Shown here one piece after another: positions 19,317 through 28,344 of a stretch of DNA of 64,000 nt. How positions within the stretch are numbered: position 1 is the first letter of the stretch; every line of letters starts with the position of its first letter. The DNA comes from an uncultured Opitutaceae bacterium. GTDB lineage: Bacteria > Verrucomicrobiota > Verrucomicrobiia > Opitutales > Opitutaceae. The stretch lies in assembly GCA_903929355.1 (NCBI GenBank), contig CAIYUN010000018.1, forward strand, positions 49,358 to 113,357, given 5' to 3'. The translations under genes were made by a program, and so were the position numbers. A model generated the notes under the pieces. It ran no database searches. It worked only from the letters and a program-made list of their open reading frames with translations, and was not told where the DNA came from.

Positions 19317-19365
19317 ACCTTTCAACCCTTCAACCTTTCAACCCTTCAACTTTTCAGTCCTTCCT
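19317..19365 (+). repeat. Tandem CTTTCAACC words before sufS
   Basis: Five alternating CTTTCAACC and CTTCAAC words precede the sufS start at 19381. The motif resembles the pyrimidine tracts ahead of gyrA and kdgK. It is probably a fast-evolving spacer, possibly with a role in translation initiation. Confidence 0.5.
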
Positions 19366-19380
19366 CCTTTTCTTCCCCCC

Positions 19381-20622
19381 ATGTCCGCCGATTTCTCCCG
19401 CGCCCGCGCCGATTTCCCCGCCTTGCACCAGACGGTCAACGGGCGGCCGCTGGTGTATCTCGACAACGCCGCGACCACGCACAAGCCCCGCGCGGTGATC
19501 GACGCCCTCGTGCATTACTATGAGCACGACAACAGCAACGTCCACCGCGGGCTGCACGCGCTCTCCATGCGCTCGACCGACAGTTTCGAGGCCGCCCGGG
19601 CCCGCGCCGCCCAGTTCCTCAACGCGGCCGATCCCGCCGAGATCATCTTCACCCGGGGCACGACTGAGGGCATCAACCTGGTCGCGCAAAGCTGGGGGCC
19701 GGCGCACCTCAAGGCCGGTGACATCATCCTCGCGACCGAGATGGAGCACCACTCCAACCTCGTGCCCTGGCAGCGGCTGGCGGCGCGCACGGGCGCGACG
19801 CTCCGGCTCGTGCCGGTCGCCGGCGACGACGCCGAGCACGGGCTCGACCTCGACGCGCTGGACCGGTTGCTCACCCCACAGGTGAAGCTGTTCGCCTTCA
19901 CGCATATTTCCAACACGCTCGGCACGATCAACCCGGCGGCGGAACTTTGCGCCCGGGCCCGGAAGGTGGGCGCGCTCACCGTCGTGGACGCCGCGCAGTC
20001 CGCCGGCCACGAGCCGCTCGACGTGCGGGCGCTCGGCTGCGATTTCCTGGCCTTCTCCGGCCACAAGATGGCCGGGCCCACCGGCATCGGCGTCCTGTAT
20101 GGCCGCCGCGCCCTGCTCGACGCGCTGGACCCGTGGCAGACCGGCGGCGGCATGGTCGCCAGCGTGACCTATGAAGGGGCGCAATGGAAACCATCGCCCG
20201 AACGGTTTGAGGCCGGCACGCCCAACATCGCCGATGCCGTGGCCCTGCACACCGCCATGGACTATCTCGACACGCTCGGCCGCCCGGCGCTCGCCGTGCA
20301 CGACCATGCGCTGGCCCTCGAGGCCCGCGCGGCGCTGGCCGGGATCCCTGGCGTCCGCGTGCTCGGGCCCCGCGCCGGCCAGCCCCGCGCCGGATTGGTG
20401 AGCTTCGCGCTCAAGGACGCCCACGCCCACGATGTGGTGACCTTTGCCGACCAGGACGGCATCGCGCTGCGCGGCGGCCACCATTGCAACCAGCCGCTGA
20501 TGAAAAAACTGGGCCTCCCCAGCACCGTCCGCGCGAGTTTCTACCTCTACAACACCGCCGATGACATCGCCGTCCTGACCGCCAGCCTCCGCCGCATCGT
20601 GAAATTCTTCGGCGGGGGGTGA
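19381..20622 (+). CDS. sufS: Cysteine desulfurase SufS
   Basis: 413 residues, a class V aminotransferase-fold enzyme that releases sulfur from cysteine as a persulfide. The PLP lysine is K229 in FSGHKMAGPTG; the HxxSN motif MEHHSNLVPW is at 121-130. The active cysteine is C369 in RGGHHCNQPLM, typical of group II enzymes that work with SufU or SufE. The preceding 137-base spacer holds a tandem CTTTCAACC tract. Rest of a suf operon (sufBCD) is not in the window. Confidence 0.92.
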   Translation: MSADFSRARADFPALHQTVNGRPLVYLDNAATTHKPRAVIDALVHYYEHDNSNVHRGLHALSMRSTDSFEAARARAAQFLNAADPAEIIFTRGTTEGINLVAQSWGPAHLKAGDIILATEMEHHSNLVPWQRLAARTGATLRLVPVAGDDAEHGLDLDALDRLLTPQVKLFAFTHISNTLGTINPAAELCARARKVGALTVVDAAQSAGHEPLDVRALGCDFLAFSGHKMAGPTGIGVLYGRRALLDALDPWQTGGGMVASVTYEGAQWKPSPERFEAGTPNIADAVALHTAMDYLDTLGRPALAVHDHALALEARAALAGIPGVRVLGPRAGQPRAGLVSFALKDAHAHDVVTFADQDGIALRGGHHCNQPLMKKLGLPSTVRASFYLYNTADDIAVLTASLRRIVKFFGGG

Positions 20623-20653
20623 CGGCTCCGTGATCAGCCTGAATTCAGCAGTT

Positions 20654-20811
20654 GGTCACAGAGAGCACAGAGATAAATCCCGAGTTCACAGAGGAATGCA
20701 TCGGCCGGACCGAAGATTTTGGTGTCACCCGCCGGTGGGGAACACGCTTGTACCCCGATTACGTCAGTGTTTTCTCTGTGAACTCTCTGTCCGCCCTCTG
20801 TGCGCTGTGTG
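20654..20811. repeat. Palindromic element with CACAGAG arms
   Basis: The left arm has three CACAGAG-type words (20657-20692) and the right arm has TCTCTGTGAAC, CTCTCTGT and CTCTGTGCG words (20775-20806), so the arms are reverse complements built from the same 7-base word. It has about 80 bases of unique sequence between the arms, close to the layout of the CACGGAT elements. It lies between sufS and the riboswitch. Confidence 0.65.
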
Positions 20812-20904
20812 TTAGATTGCTGAGGTTTGATGATGAAGGCAGGTGGCGGATGGCGCTGGACATCCGGCGGGGCGTTGGCTTGCTCGGCGCGTTGGCCGTT
20901 CTTT

Positions 20905-21002
20905 TTTACGTTCCGGGCAGCGGGGAAGGCCGTGAAAACCGGCCACAGTTGCGCTGCGGTAACGCATCAGTCCAGACCTCCACCGTGCGGCCATCGCACG
21001 GG
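20905..21002 (+). promoter_or_regulatory. Cobalamin riboswitch (short type)
   Basis: Bases 20921-20963 read GGGGAAGGCCGTGAAAACCG continuing to CACAGTTGCGCTGCGGTAACG, matching the core of cobalamin riboswitches: GGGAA...GGTGAAAxxCCGG then CxGxxxCGCxxCxGTAA. The B12-box-like CAGTCCAGACCTCCAC (20968-20983) follows directly, so the P8-P12 domain is missing, as in short cobalamin-II forms. The next hairpin CCGTGCG-GCCAT-CGCACGG (20982-21000) fits the P13 kissing hairpin. It lies in the leader of the BtuB-like gene, about 315 bases from its start. The intervening leader contains further repeats, so the expression platform cannot be placed. Confidence 0.8.
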
Positions 21003-21064
21003 CAGAGCCAATCGGCGCGAGCCGGTGAAGGCGGGGGCGAGGCGGCGCGGGACGCGCAAGTAAT

Positions 21065-21148
21065 CAAGTGGCAAGTAACAAGTAACAAGAGATCGAGCAT
21101 CTTGATACTTGACCCTTGTCCCTTGGAACTTGTGCGCCTTGCGCACAA
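21065..21148. repeat. CAAGTAACAAG palindrome in the btuB leader
   Basis: CAAGTGGCAAGTAACAAG words (21065-21089) face CTTGATACTTGACCCTTGTC words (21101-21120) and more to 21132 in inverted orientation. A perfect hairpin TTGTGCGC-CTT-GCGCACAA (21130-21148) follows. This lies between the riboswitch and the receptor gene and would be in the same transcript, so it could contribute to folding of the leader. Confidence 0.55.
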
Positions 21149-21315
21149 ATGCGGAGTCCGAACATCCGTCCCGGGATCCTCACGCGTTGGGCGCGGATTT
21201 TTTGCGCGCGCCCACCGCGAAATCTTCATCGCAAAAATGAAGCGTGAGAGCAAGGCGCCATCCCGGTCCGCCGGCGGGGCGTGTCTGCTCTTGCCCAGGC
21301 AGAAAGCAGACACCC

Positions 21316-23220
21316 ATGAAAACCATCGCTCCGGCCGTCCTCGGCCTGTCCCTCCTCGCGTGCGTCCTTGCGCCCGCCACGTTGGTCCTTCCCGTCCCGG
21401 CGCAGACTCCCGTCGCCCCGGTCCCGCCCGTCGAATCGCTCGAGCCTTTGGTCGTCACGGCCACCCGCACGGCGGAACCGGCCTCCCAGGTCGGTGCCGA
21501 TGTCGCCACCCTCGACGCGGCCGAGCTGGCGCAGCGGCAGATCACCACTCCGCGCGCCGCACTCGGCCTGCTCGCGGGCGCACCGATGGCCGCCTCGGGC
21601 GCGCCCGGTGGCGTGGACTCGCTGTTTCTACGCGGCGCCAACTCCAACCAGACCCTGTTTCTGGTGGACGGCATCCGGCTGAGCGACGCCAACACCGACT
21701 ACGCGGACTGGCTCGGCGGGGCGGCCCTCGGGGCCAACGACCGCCTCGAGTTGCTGCGCGGGCCGCAGAGCACGCTCTACGGCGCCGACGCGATCGGCGG
21801 GGTGGTGTCGCTCACCGCGCAGCGGGGCGCCGGGGCGCCGACCGCCAGCGTCGGGGCGGAGGGCGGCAGCTTTGGCACCCTGGCCGGAACTTTCGCGGCC
21901 CAAGGCACGGCTGGCATGTGGGCCTACAATGTCTCCGGCGGCGCGGGCCACACTGACAACAGCCGGCCCAACAATGGCTTTGATTCGCGCAACGGCGTGG
22001 TGCGGATCGACCGCACGTTGAGCGATCAGGCCAGCGTGGGTGGCACGGTGCGCTGGTTCAACGGCAAGGCCGGCACCCCCTACGACATTTTCACCAACGA
22101 CCCCAATGACACGAGCACGGAGAACAACGTGCTCGAGACCGTTTTTCTGGAGGTCACCCCGGCGGACCACTGGTCGGGCAAACTCACCCTCGGCGGCCAG
22201 GAGCGGCGGCTGGTGGCGGACAGCCCGGCGCCGAACCCGCCCTTCTTTGGCCCGGCCACCACGACCACCGTCGTCAACACCCGGGCCGTGGTCGACGGGC
22301 AGGTGAGCTATGACGGCTTCGACGCCAACCGGCTCACCTTGGGCGCAACCGGCGAGGCCGATCACACGACCAACGACGGCTTCGGCGCGATTGACCAGCG
22401 GCAGACCATCCGGGCGGCGTTCGCCGAGGACGAGTGGACGCCGGTCACCGGCGTTTTCCTCACCGGCGGACTACGCCACGACGATTACAGCACGTTTGGC
22501 CATGTGACCACCGGGCGCGCAACGGCAGCGTGGCTCGTGGTGCCAAAAACGCTCAAGCTGCGCGCCAGCTACGGCACGGGCTTCAGCGCGCCGAGCTTCC
22601 TCGACCTTTATGGCACCAGCGTGGCCTTCGACTACGCGGGCAACCCGAACCTGAAGCCCGAGCACGCGCGCGGGGGTGACGCGGGTTTTGACTATTACCT
22701 GCCGGACCAACGCGGGACGCTGAGCGCGACCTACTTCAGGACGGACTACCGCGACCTGATTCAGGCGGACTTCAGCGTGTCACCGAGCACCGAGGTCAAC
22801 CTGGACCGCGCCCGCACCCAGGGGGTGGAGCTGGAGGCGAAGCTGGCCTTCGGGTCCGACACGGAGCTCCGGCTGGCCTACACCTATCTCGACGCCAAGG
22901 ATCTTGCCACCGGCAGCCAACTGCTGCGGAGGCCGCGCAATTCGGGCTCGGCTGACTTGTGGCACAATTTCGGTGACGGCGTCGGCGCAGGGGTGGGGGT
23001 GGCGGGCGAGTCCGGTCGCGAAGACATCGACGCGCAGACCTTCCTGCACGTGGCCGGCCAGGACTTCATCGTCGCGCGGGTTTATGGCGCGTGGCAGATG
23101 AACGGTCACCTGACGCTGAAGGCGCGCGTGGAAAATCTGTTCAACAAGCAATACCAAGACGTGAACGGTTACCCCGCGCTGGGCCTCGGCGCGTTCGTCG
23201 GCGCGGAGTGGAAGTTCTGA
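21316..23220 (+). CDS. btuB: BtuB-like TonB-dependent cobalamin receptor
   Basis: 634 residues. Signal peptide (about 1-27), TonB box EPLVVTATR (near residue 49), plug domain with SLFLRGANSNQTLFLVDGIRL and LLRGPQSTLYGADAIGGVV, then a 22-stranded beta-barrel ending in a terminal aromatic residue (VGAEWKF). The plug resembles BtuB more than siderophore receptors, and the cobalamin riboswitch in the leader supports vitamin B12 or cobinamide as substrate. It is an outer-membrane protein powered by TonB. No btuCD or btuF is in the window. ATG 21316 gives the signal peptide. Confidence 0.88.
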   Translation: MKTIAPAVLGLSLLACVLAPATLVLPVPAQTPVAPVPPVESLEPLVVTATRTAEPASQVGADVATLDAAELAQRQITTPRAALGLLAGAPMAASGAPGGVDSLFLRGANSNQTLFLVDGIRLSDANTDYADWLGGAALGANDRLELLRGPQSTLYGADAIGGVVSLTAQRGAGAPTASVGAEGGSFGTLAGTFAAQGTAGMWAYNVSGGAGHTDNSRPNNGFDSRNGVVRIDRTLSDQASVGGTVRWFNGKAGTPYDIFTNDPNDTSTENNVLETVFLEVTPADHWSGKLTLGGQERRLVADSPAPNPPFFGPATTTTVVNTRAVVDGQVSYDGFDANRLTLGATGEADHTTNDGFGAIDQRQTIRAAFAEDEWTPVTGVFLTGGLRHDDYSTFGHVTTGRATAAWLVVPKTLKLRASYGTGFSAPSFLDLYGTSVAFDYAGNPNLKPEHARGGDAGFDYYLPDQRGTLSATYFRTDYRDLIQADFSVSPSTEVNLDRARTQGVELEAKLAFGSDTELRLAYTYLDAKDLATGSQLLRRPRNSGSADLWHNFGDGVGAGVGVAGESGREDIDAQTFLHVAGQDFIVARVYGAWQMNGHLTLKARVENLFNKQYQDVNGYPALGLGAFVGAEWKF

Positions 23221-23342
23221 GGTGGGACGTAGGTTCGTGGTTCTTAGTTCCTGGTGCTTGGTTGTGAACGGGGACGGCCGCGACCGCCGGGCGCCGGCTT
23301 GGGAGGGGAAGAGAAGTAGGCCGACGGCCCGCGCCCGTCCCC

Positions 23343-23810
23343 TCAACCCGGGGCCCCGGTGGACGTCTTCGGATCGGCGCGCCACACGCGGTAGCGCACT
23401 TCGACCCCGGTGGGCACATAGACGACCAGCGGCAGGCGGCTGTTGTAGCGCCGCAGGGCGGGCTCGCCGCCGACCGTGACAAAACGGTCCACCAATGGGG
23501 AGCCGGGTTCCGGGGCCATGAGCGTGCCGGCCATGGGCCCGAGCTTGCGCAGGATGTAGCGGTCGTAGCCCCAACCCTCGATCGTCTCGGTCTCGAGCGC
23601 TCCGCTGAAGAAGTAGTGGTTGACCGCGTCGGTCTTCACCGTCTGGCCGACGATGAGCTCGACGCGGAACGCGTCCTCGTCCGGCTGCGGCGGGAGGTTG
23701 ATGACCACGCGAGTCATGCCCGCCTCGGCTGGCGGGAAGGCTTTCAGGTTGTCCGCCGCCGGGGCGAGGACGGGCCCGGCAAGCAGGGCGAGGAGCAAGA
23801 AGGATTTCAT
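23343..23810 (-). CDS. eco: Ecotin-like serine protease inhibitor
   Basis: 155 residues. After a signal peptide (1-19) the sequence follows ecotin throughout: AFPPAEAGMTRVVINLPP, ELIVGQTVKTD, ETIEGWGYDRYILRKLGP, ALRRYNSRLPLVVY and VRYRVWRA. Ecotin is a periplasmic dimer that blocks trypsin-fold proteases. The reactive loop reads AGTLMAPE, with L97 at the P1 position (Met84 in E. coli). Both cysteines of the E. coli disulfide are missing: A62 and P100 stand in their places. It may defend against host or predator proteases. Downstream end faces btuB. Confidence 0.9.
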   Translation of the reverse strand: MKSFLLLALLAGPVLAPAADNLKAFPPAEAGMTRVVINLPPQPDEDAFRVELIVGQTVKTDAVNHYFFSGALETETIEGWGYDRYILRKLGPMAGTLMAPEPGSPLVDRFVTVGGEPALRRYNSRLPLVVYVPTGVEVRYRVWRADPKTSTGAPG

Positions 23811-23837
23811 GGGGAATATATTCAGGACGGAAATTGT

Positions 23838-23971
23838 ACCACGGAGACCACGGATGAACTATGATCAAGCTGTCGCCCAGTGGACCCGGAGCCTTGTCCG
23901 AAGGGGGTCTGATCGTCGCCGGAGTATTCCGACATTTCCGCATCCGTGCCCACCCGTGTATTCCGTGGTAG
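23838..23971. repeat. Palindromic element with CACGGAT arms
   Basis: Left arm ACCACGGAGACCACGGATGA (23838-23857) and right arm CATCCGTGCCCACCCGTGTA (23941-23960) continuing to TTCCGTGGT are inverted copies of CACGGAT words, enclosing about 80 bases. Overall size and arms match the element at 6941-7078. It fills the 183-base spacer between ecotin and accC, both transcribed leftward. Confidence 0.7.
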
Positions 23972-23993
23972 ACTCCGATGGCCTGAACCACCC

Positions 23994-25358
<1,365 letters not shown>

Positions 25359-25452
25359 GCGTGGAAGCGTGGGGCAGGCGGAACGCCCTCACCGCCAAGC
25401 CCCTCCGGACCAGACCGGCGGGGGAACGGGCGGCTAGGCTGATCGTGGACGG

Positions 25453-25968
25453 TCAGCCTTGTTTGATTTTGAAGAGGCGCTGGCCGTATTCGACCGACTG
25501 GCCGCTTTCCACCAAGGCCTCAATAATTGTGCCTTTGGCTTCAGCTTGGATCTCGTTCATGATTTTCATCGCCTCAATGATGCAAACGACCGAGCTCTCG
25601 ACGACCTTGGCGCCGAGCTCGACGAACGGTTTGCTCTCGGGGGACGGGGACCGGTAAAACGTGCCCACCATCGGCGACTTAATGTAGGCCACGCCGGGCT
25701 CCTCGTCGAGGCTGGCGGGAGCGGCCAGGGTGACGGGCGGAAAAGGAGCCGCCGTACCGGGTGCCGAAACGGTGACGGGAGCCGGTCCCGCCCCCGAGTC
25801 GCCAGGCAGGGGAAAGGGGGAGGCGGACCCCCGGCTGCTGCTCACCACAGGCAGCCCGTTGGTGCCACGGCGGATTTTCAACTTGAAGCCCTCCTCTTCG
25901 ACCGCGAATTCGGTCAGTTCGGAGCGCCGCATGAGGTCGATGATTTGCTTGATCTGTTTTAGGTCCAA
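25453..25968 (-). CDS. accB: Biotin carboxyl carrier protein of acetyl-CoA carboxylase
   Basis: 171 residues. A short N-terminal helical part (MDLKQIKQIIDLMRRS) is followed by a Pro/Ala/Ser linker (about 45-90) and the biotinyl domain with K135 in IIEAMKIMNEI as the biotin site. It carries CO2 between AccC and the carboxyltransferase. The linker and domain sizes are normal. The upstream spacer is unusually AT-rich and probably holds the promoter. Confidence 0.96.
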   Translation of the reverse strand: MDLKQIKQIIDLMRRSELTEFAVEEEGFKLKIRRGTNGLPVVSSSRGSASPFPLPGDSGAGPAPVTVSAPGTAAPFPPVTLAAPASLDEEPGVAYIKSPMVGTFYRSPSPESKPFVELGAKVVESSVVCIIEAMKIMNEIQAEAKGTIIEALVESGQSVEYGQRLFKIKQG

Positions 25969-26166
25969 GGTGTGCTTCGGTTAAATTAGGGAACGCGGAG
26001 TTAGAGCCGATTCCCAGCCAAGCGTTCAAAAAAGGCGCAGAATGGTTTTAATGCAACCATTGAATTTAGCTAGAAATGAGCGAAAATAGGCCAAAAACAT
26101 CGAAAATGGATTAAAATTAACTAAAAAGTCGGTTTTTTGGCGTTCTTGCCGTTATAGGGCAAGAGC
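25969..26166 (-). promoter_or_regulatory. AT-rich upstream region of accB
   Basis: The bases from about 26030 to 26150 contain tracts of A and T (for example AAAATTAACTAAAAAG at 26111-26126) in a genome that is otherwise GC-rich. A CTTGCC-GGCAAG hairpin (26146-26163) just after the next gene could end that gene's transcript. The accB promoter is probably here, but no clear -35/-10 pair can be fixed. Confidence 0.4.
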
Positions 26167-27144
26167 TCAAACCAATGACTTGGTCTCGGGCTTCCACCAC
26201 TTCAAAATCGACCCAATCAAGGGCAATTGGGTCAAAATCTCACCCGAAATGGCCGCAGGAGGGGCAAAAGGCGAAGCCAAGCCCCACAGGGCCAGCAATA
26301 GCACGGGAGGAGCAAACCGGATGGTGAGCACAAAGAAGGTCGCAAGATGGAACGCAATCAATCCAACCGTCCAAGTTTGGAGCAATCTTGGGCGGAAAAT
26401 AGACCAGAAGGCAAAGGTCTGCAGGTAGATTGTACCGAGCATCAGCGGCCAGCCGACCCATGGATGATCGACCAGCCAGCCACCGACAGGGCTTTGCGAC
26501 CCGGTTTCCAACAGCCGGGCGGCGACATGCAAGGCCATGGCTTGGGGGTGAAAAACCGTCACCTGGCCTTGGCTCGCCTGAAAAACAGCCCCGGCAATCT
26601 TGCCCAAGCCCGACATGGTGTAGGTGAGCAAAACCAAGGCGTGTGCCGTCCAGAACACATTGAGGTAACTTTGGCGCTCGCACCGGCCGGCTGTCAGGCC
26701 CAGCCGGGGCAGAAAAACCAAAATCAGTGAGGTGAGCACCCAAAGATGGGAGGAATGCCCGATTTTCCCCCCAGAGTAATCAAAAGCCGTGAATTCCAGC
26801 ATCCCCAATGCGGCCAATCCGCGGCAAACCCGGCTGCCGGGCACCACCGCCGCAGCCAGAGCTCCGCCCAAATACAGCGCCATCACCACCATCAAGCCCG
26901 GCCCCAGGCCGGTGACCTTGATCCAAGCCACCGGCCAGAGCAAACCAAGGTCGCTGCGCGCGGTGTCCAACCCCGCCCATGTCGGCATCCCGGTGAAAGC
27001 AAGGTAGAGCATCGCCGCGTAATAACCCTGCACCAGAGTCTGCGCAGTGGCACACGCCCTGACCTGTCGCGCTAGCGTGCCCGTCCGCGCCGCAGGTTTC
27101 CCCGCCAGCCAGCGTCGCACCGGTCGCCACCAGGATCGGTTCAT
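26167..27144 (-). CDS. Multi-pass membrane protein (HTTM/DoxX-like)
   Basis: 325 residues with about seven to eight hydrophobic helices. Short conserved-looking parts are RSDLGLLWP, YSGGKIGHSSHLWVL and TYTMSGLGKIAGAVF. The layout resembles HTTM or DoxX-type membrane proteins of Verrucomicrobiota, but I cannot name a function. The start ATG overlaps the stop of the upstream gene by four bases, so the two are probably translated together. Confidence 0.6.
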   Translation of the reverse strand: MNRSWWRPVRRWLAGKPAARTGTLARQVRACATAQTLVQGYYAAMLYLAFTGMPTWAGLDTARSDLGLLWPVAWIKVTGLGPGLMVVMALYLGGALAAAVVPGSRVCRGLAALGMLEFTAFDYSGGKIGHSSHLWVLTSLILVFLPRLGLTAGRCERQSYLNVFWTAHALVLLTYTMSGLGKIAGAVFQASQGQVTVFHPQAMALHVAARLLETGSQSPVGGWLVDHPWVGWPLMLGTIYLQTFAFWSIFRPRLLQTWTVGLIAFHLATFFVLTIRFAPPVLLLALWGLASPFAPPAAISGEILTQLPLIGSILKWWKPETKSLV

Positions 27145-27662
27145 GGCTGGCCGGTTTTAAACTCGCGCATCCGGAGCACCTGTCCCGTGCCCGTGCGCAG
27201 CCGCGCGATGGGATCGTAGGTGACCGCCACCAGCGCGTAACGACCCACGCCGGGCAGCAAGCCGCCCTCCAACAGGCCGCGCAGCCGGCGCACCTCCGCC
27301 TCGTCACCCACGGCCAGCGCCAGGCCCAGCCTGTGGCCGAGCGCCACGACGGTAGGCATCTGCGCGGGGTCCACCGCCCCGGGAATGGCGATCGGGGCCA
27401 TCGCGACGGCATAAGCCTGCCCGCGAAATTCCAGGATCTGCAGTTCGTAACGCACCCCTGCCTCCGGGGTGAGGGGAAAGAGAAACCACGAAAAGAGCGG
27501 GAAGATCTCCTGTCCCGGCACTAACAGCACCCCCAGGCCCCCCGCCAGCTGCAGGACGAGCACCGCCGCCAACCAGTATTTGCGGCGGCGGTAGACGTGG
27601 AGGGACAAACCGTCCGGCGCGGTGGTCAGGCAGTGCCGGGAATGTGGGTGGTCCGTCGTCAT
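27141..27662 (-). CDS. Membrane protein with soluble domain, partner of the next gene
   Basis: 173 residues from the ATG at 27662 (an upstream start at 27689 is possible). A helix near 28-50 (WLAAVLVLQLAGGLGVLLV) is followed by a soluble part with YELQILEFRGQAYAVAMAP and a C-terminal YDPIARLRTG. It overlaps the membrane protein downstream by four bases. Similar small proteins often accompany HTTM-like genes. No function is known. Confidence 0.55.
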   Translation of the reverse strand: MTTDHPHSRHCLTTAPDGLSLHVYRRRKYWLAAVLVLQLAGGLGVLLVPGQEIFPLFSWFLFPLTPEAGVRYELQILEFRGQAYAVAMAPIAIPGAVDPAQMPTVVALGHRLGLALAVGDEAEVRRLRGLLEGGLLPGVGRYALVAVTYDPIARLRTGTGQVLRMREFKTGQP

Positions 27663-27793
27663 GAAAGCGCCTCGTGCGAAAACCAGCATTTCGTTTGTGG
27701 CGGGGCGATCAAGTTTCTAAAAGCGGTTTCCCCAGTGTTTTTCAGTGATTATAGAACTTGCCATTTGCCCTCAAAATGTTCCATTATTGCAAC

Positions 27794-28216
<423 letters not shown>

Positions 28217-28251
28217 GGTCGGCGAGTTTTCGCCAATCGAAACGTTTTTCC

Positions 28252-28284
28252 GACCCGGATTTTCAGAAATCCGGGTCTTTTTTT
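28252..28284 (+). terminator. Intrinsic terminator after the EF-hand gene
   Basis: GACCCGGATT and AATCCGGGTC pair over a six-base loop (28252-28277) and are followed directly by seven T residues. It is a textbook rho-independent terminator, 36 bases after the stop. On the other strand an A tract precedes it, so it acts only rightward. Confidence 0.9.
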
Positions 28285-28344
28285 GGCCGTAACGCCGCCG
28301 GTTTGACGACCCTTGGTCCCGTGGGACACAACCGGTCGGGCCGC

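Noticed and set aside
21186..21213. Hairpin GGGCGCG...CGCGCCC in the btuB leader as a terminator
   Set aside because: The T run lies in its loop, not after the stem, so it does not fit an intrinsic terminator.
20652..21956. A 434-residue plus frame covering the palindromic element, riboswitch and part of btuB
   Set aside because: It crosses a riboswitch and runs out of frame through btuB; no domain matches.
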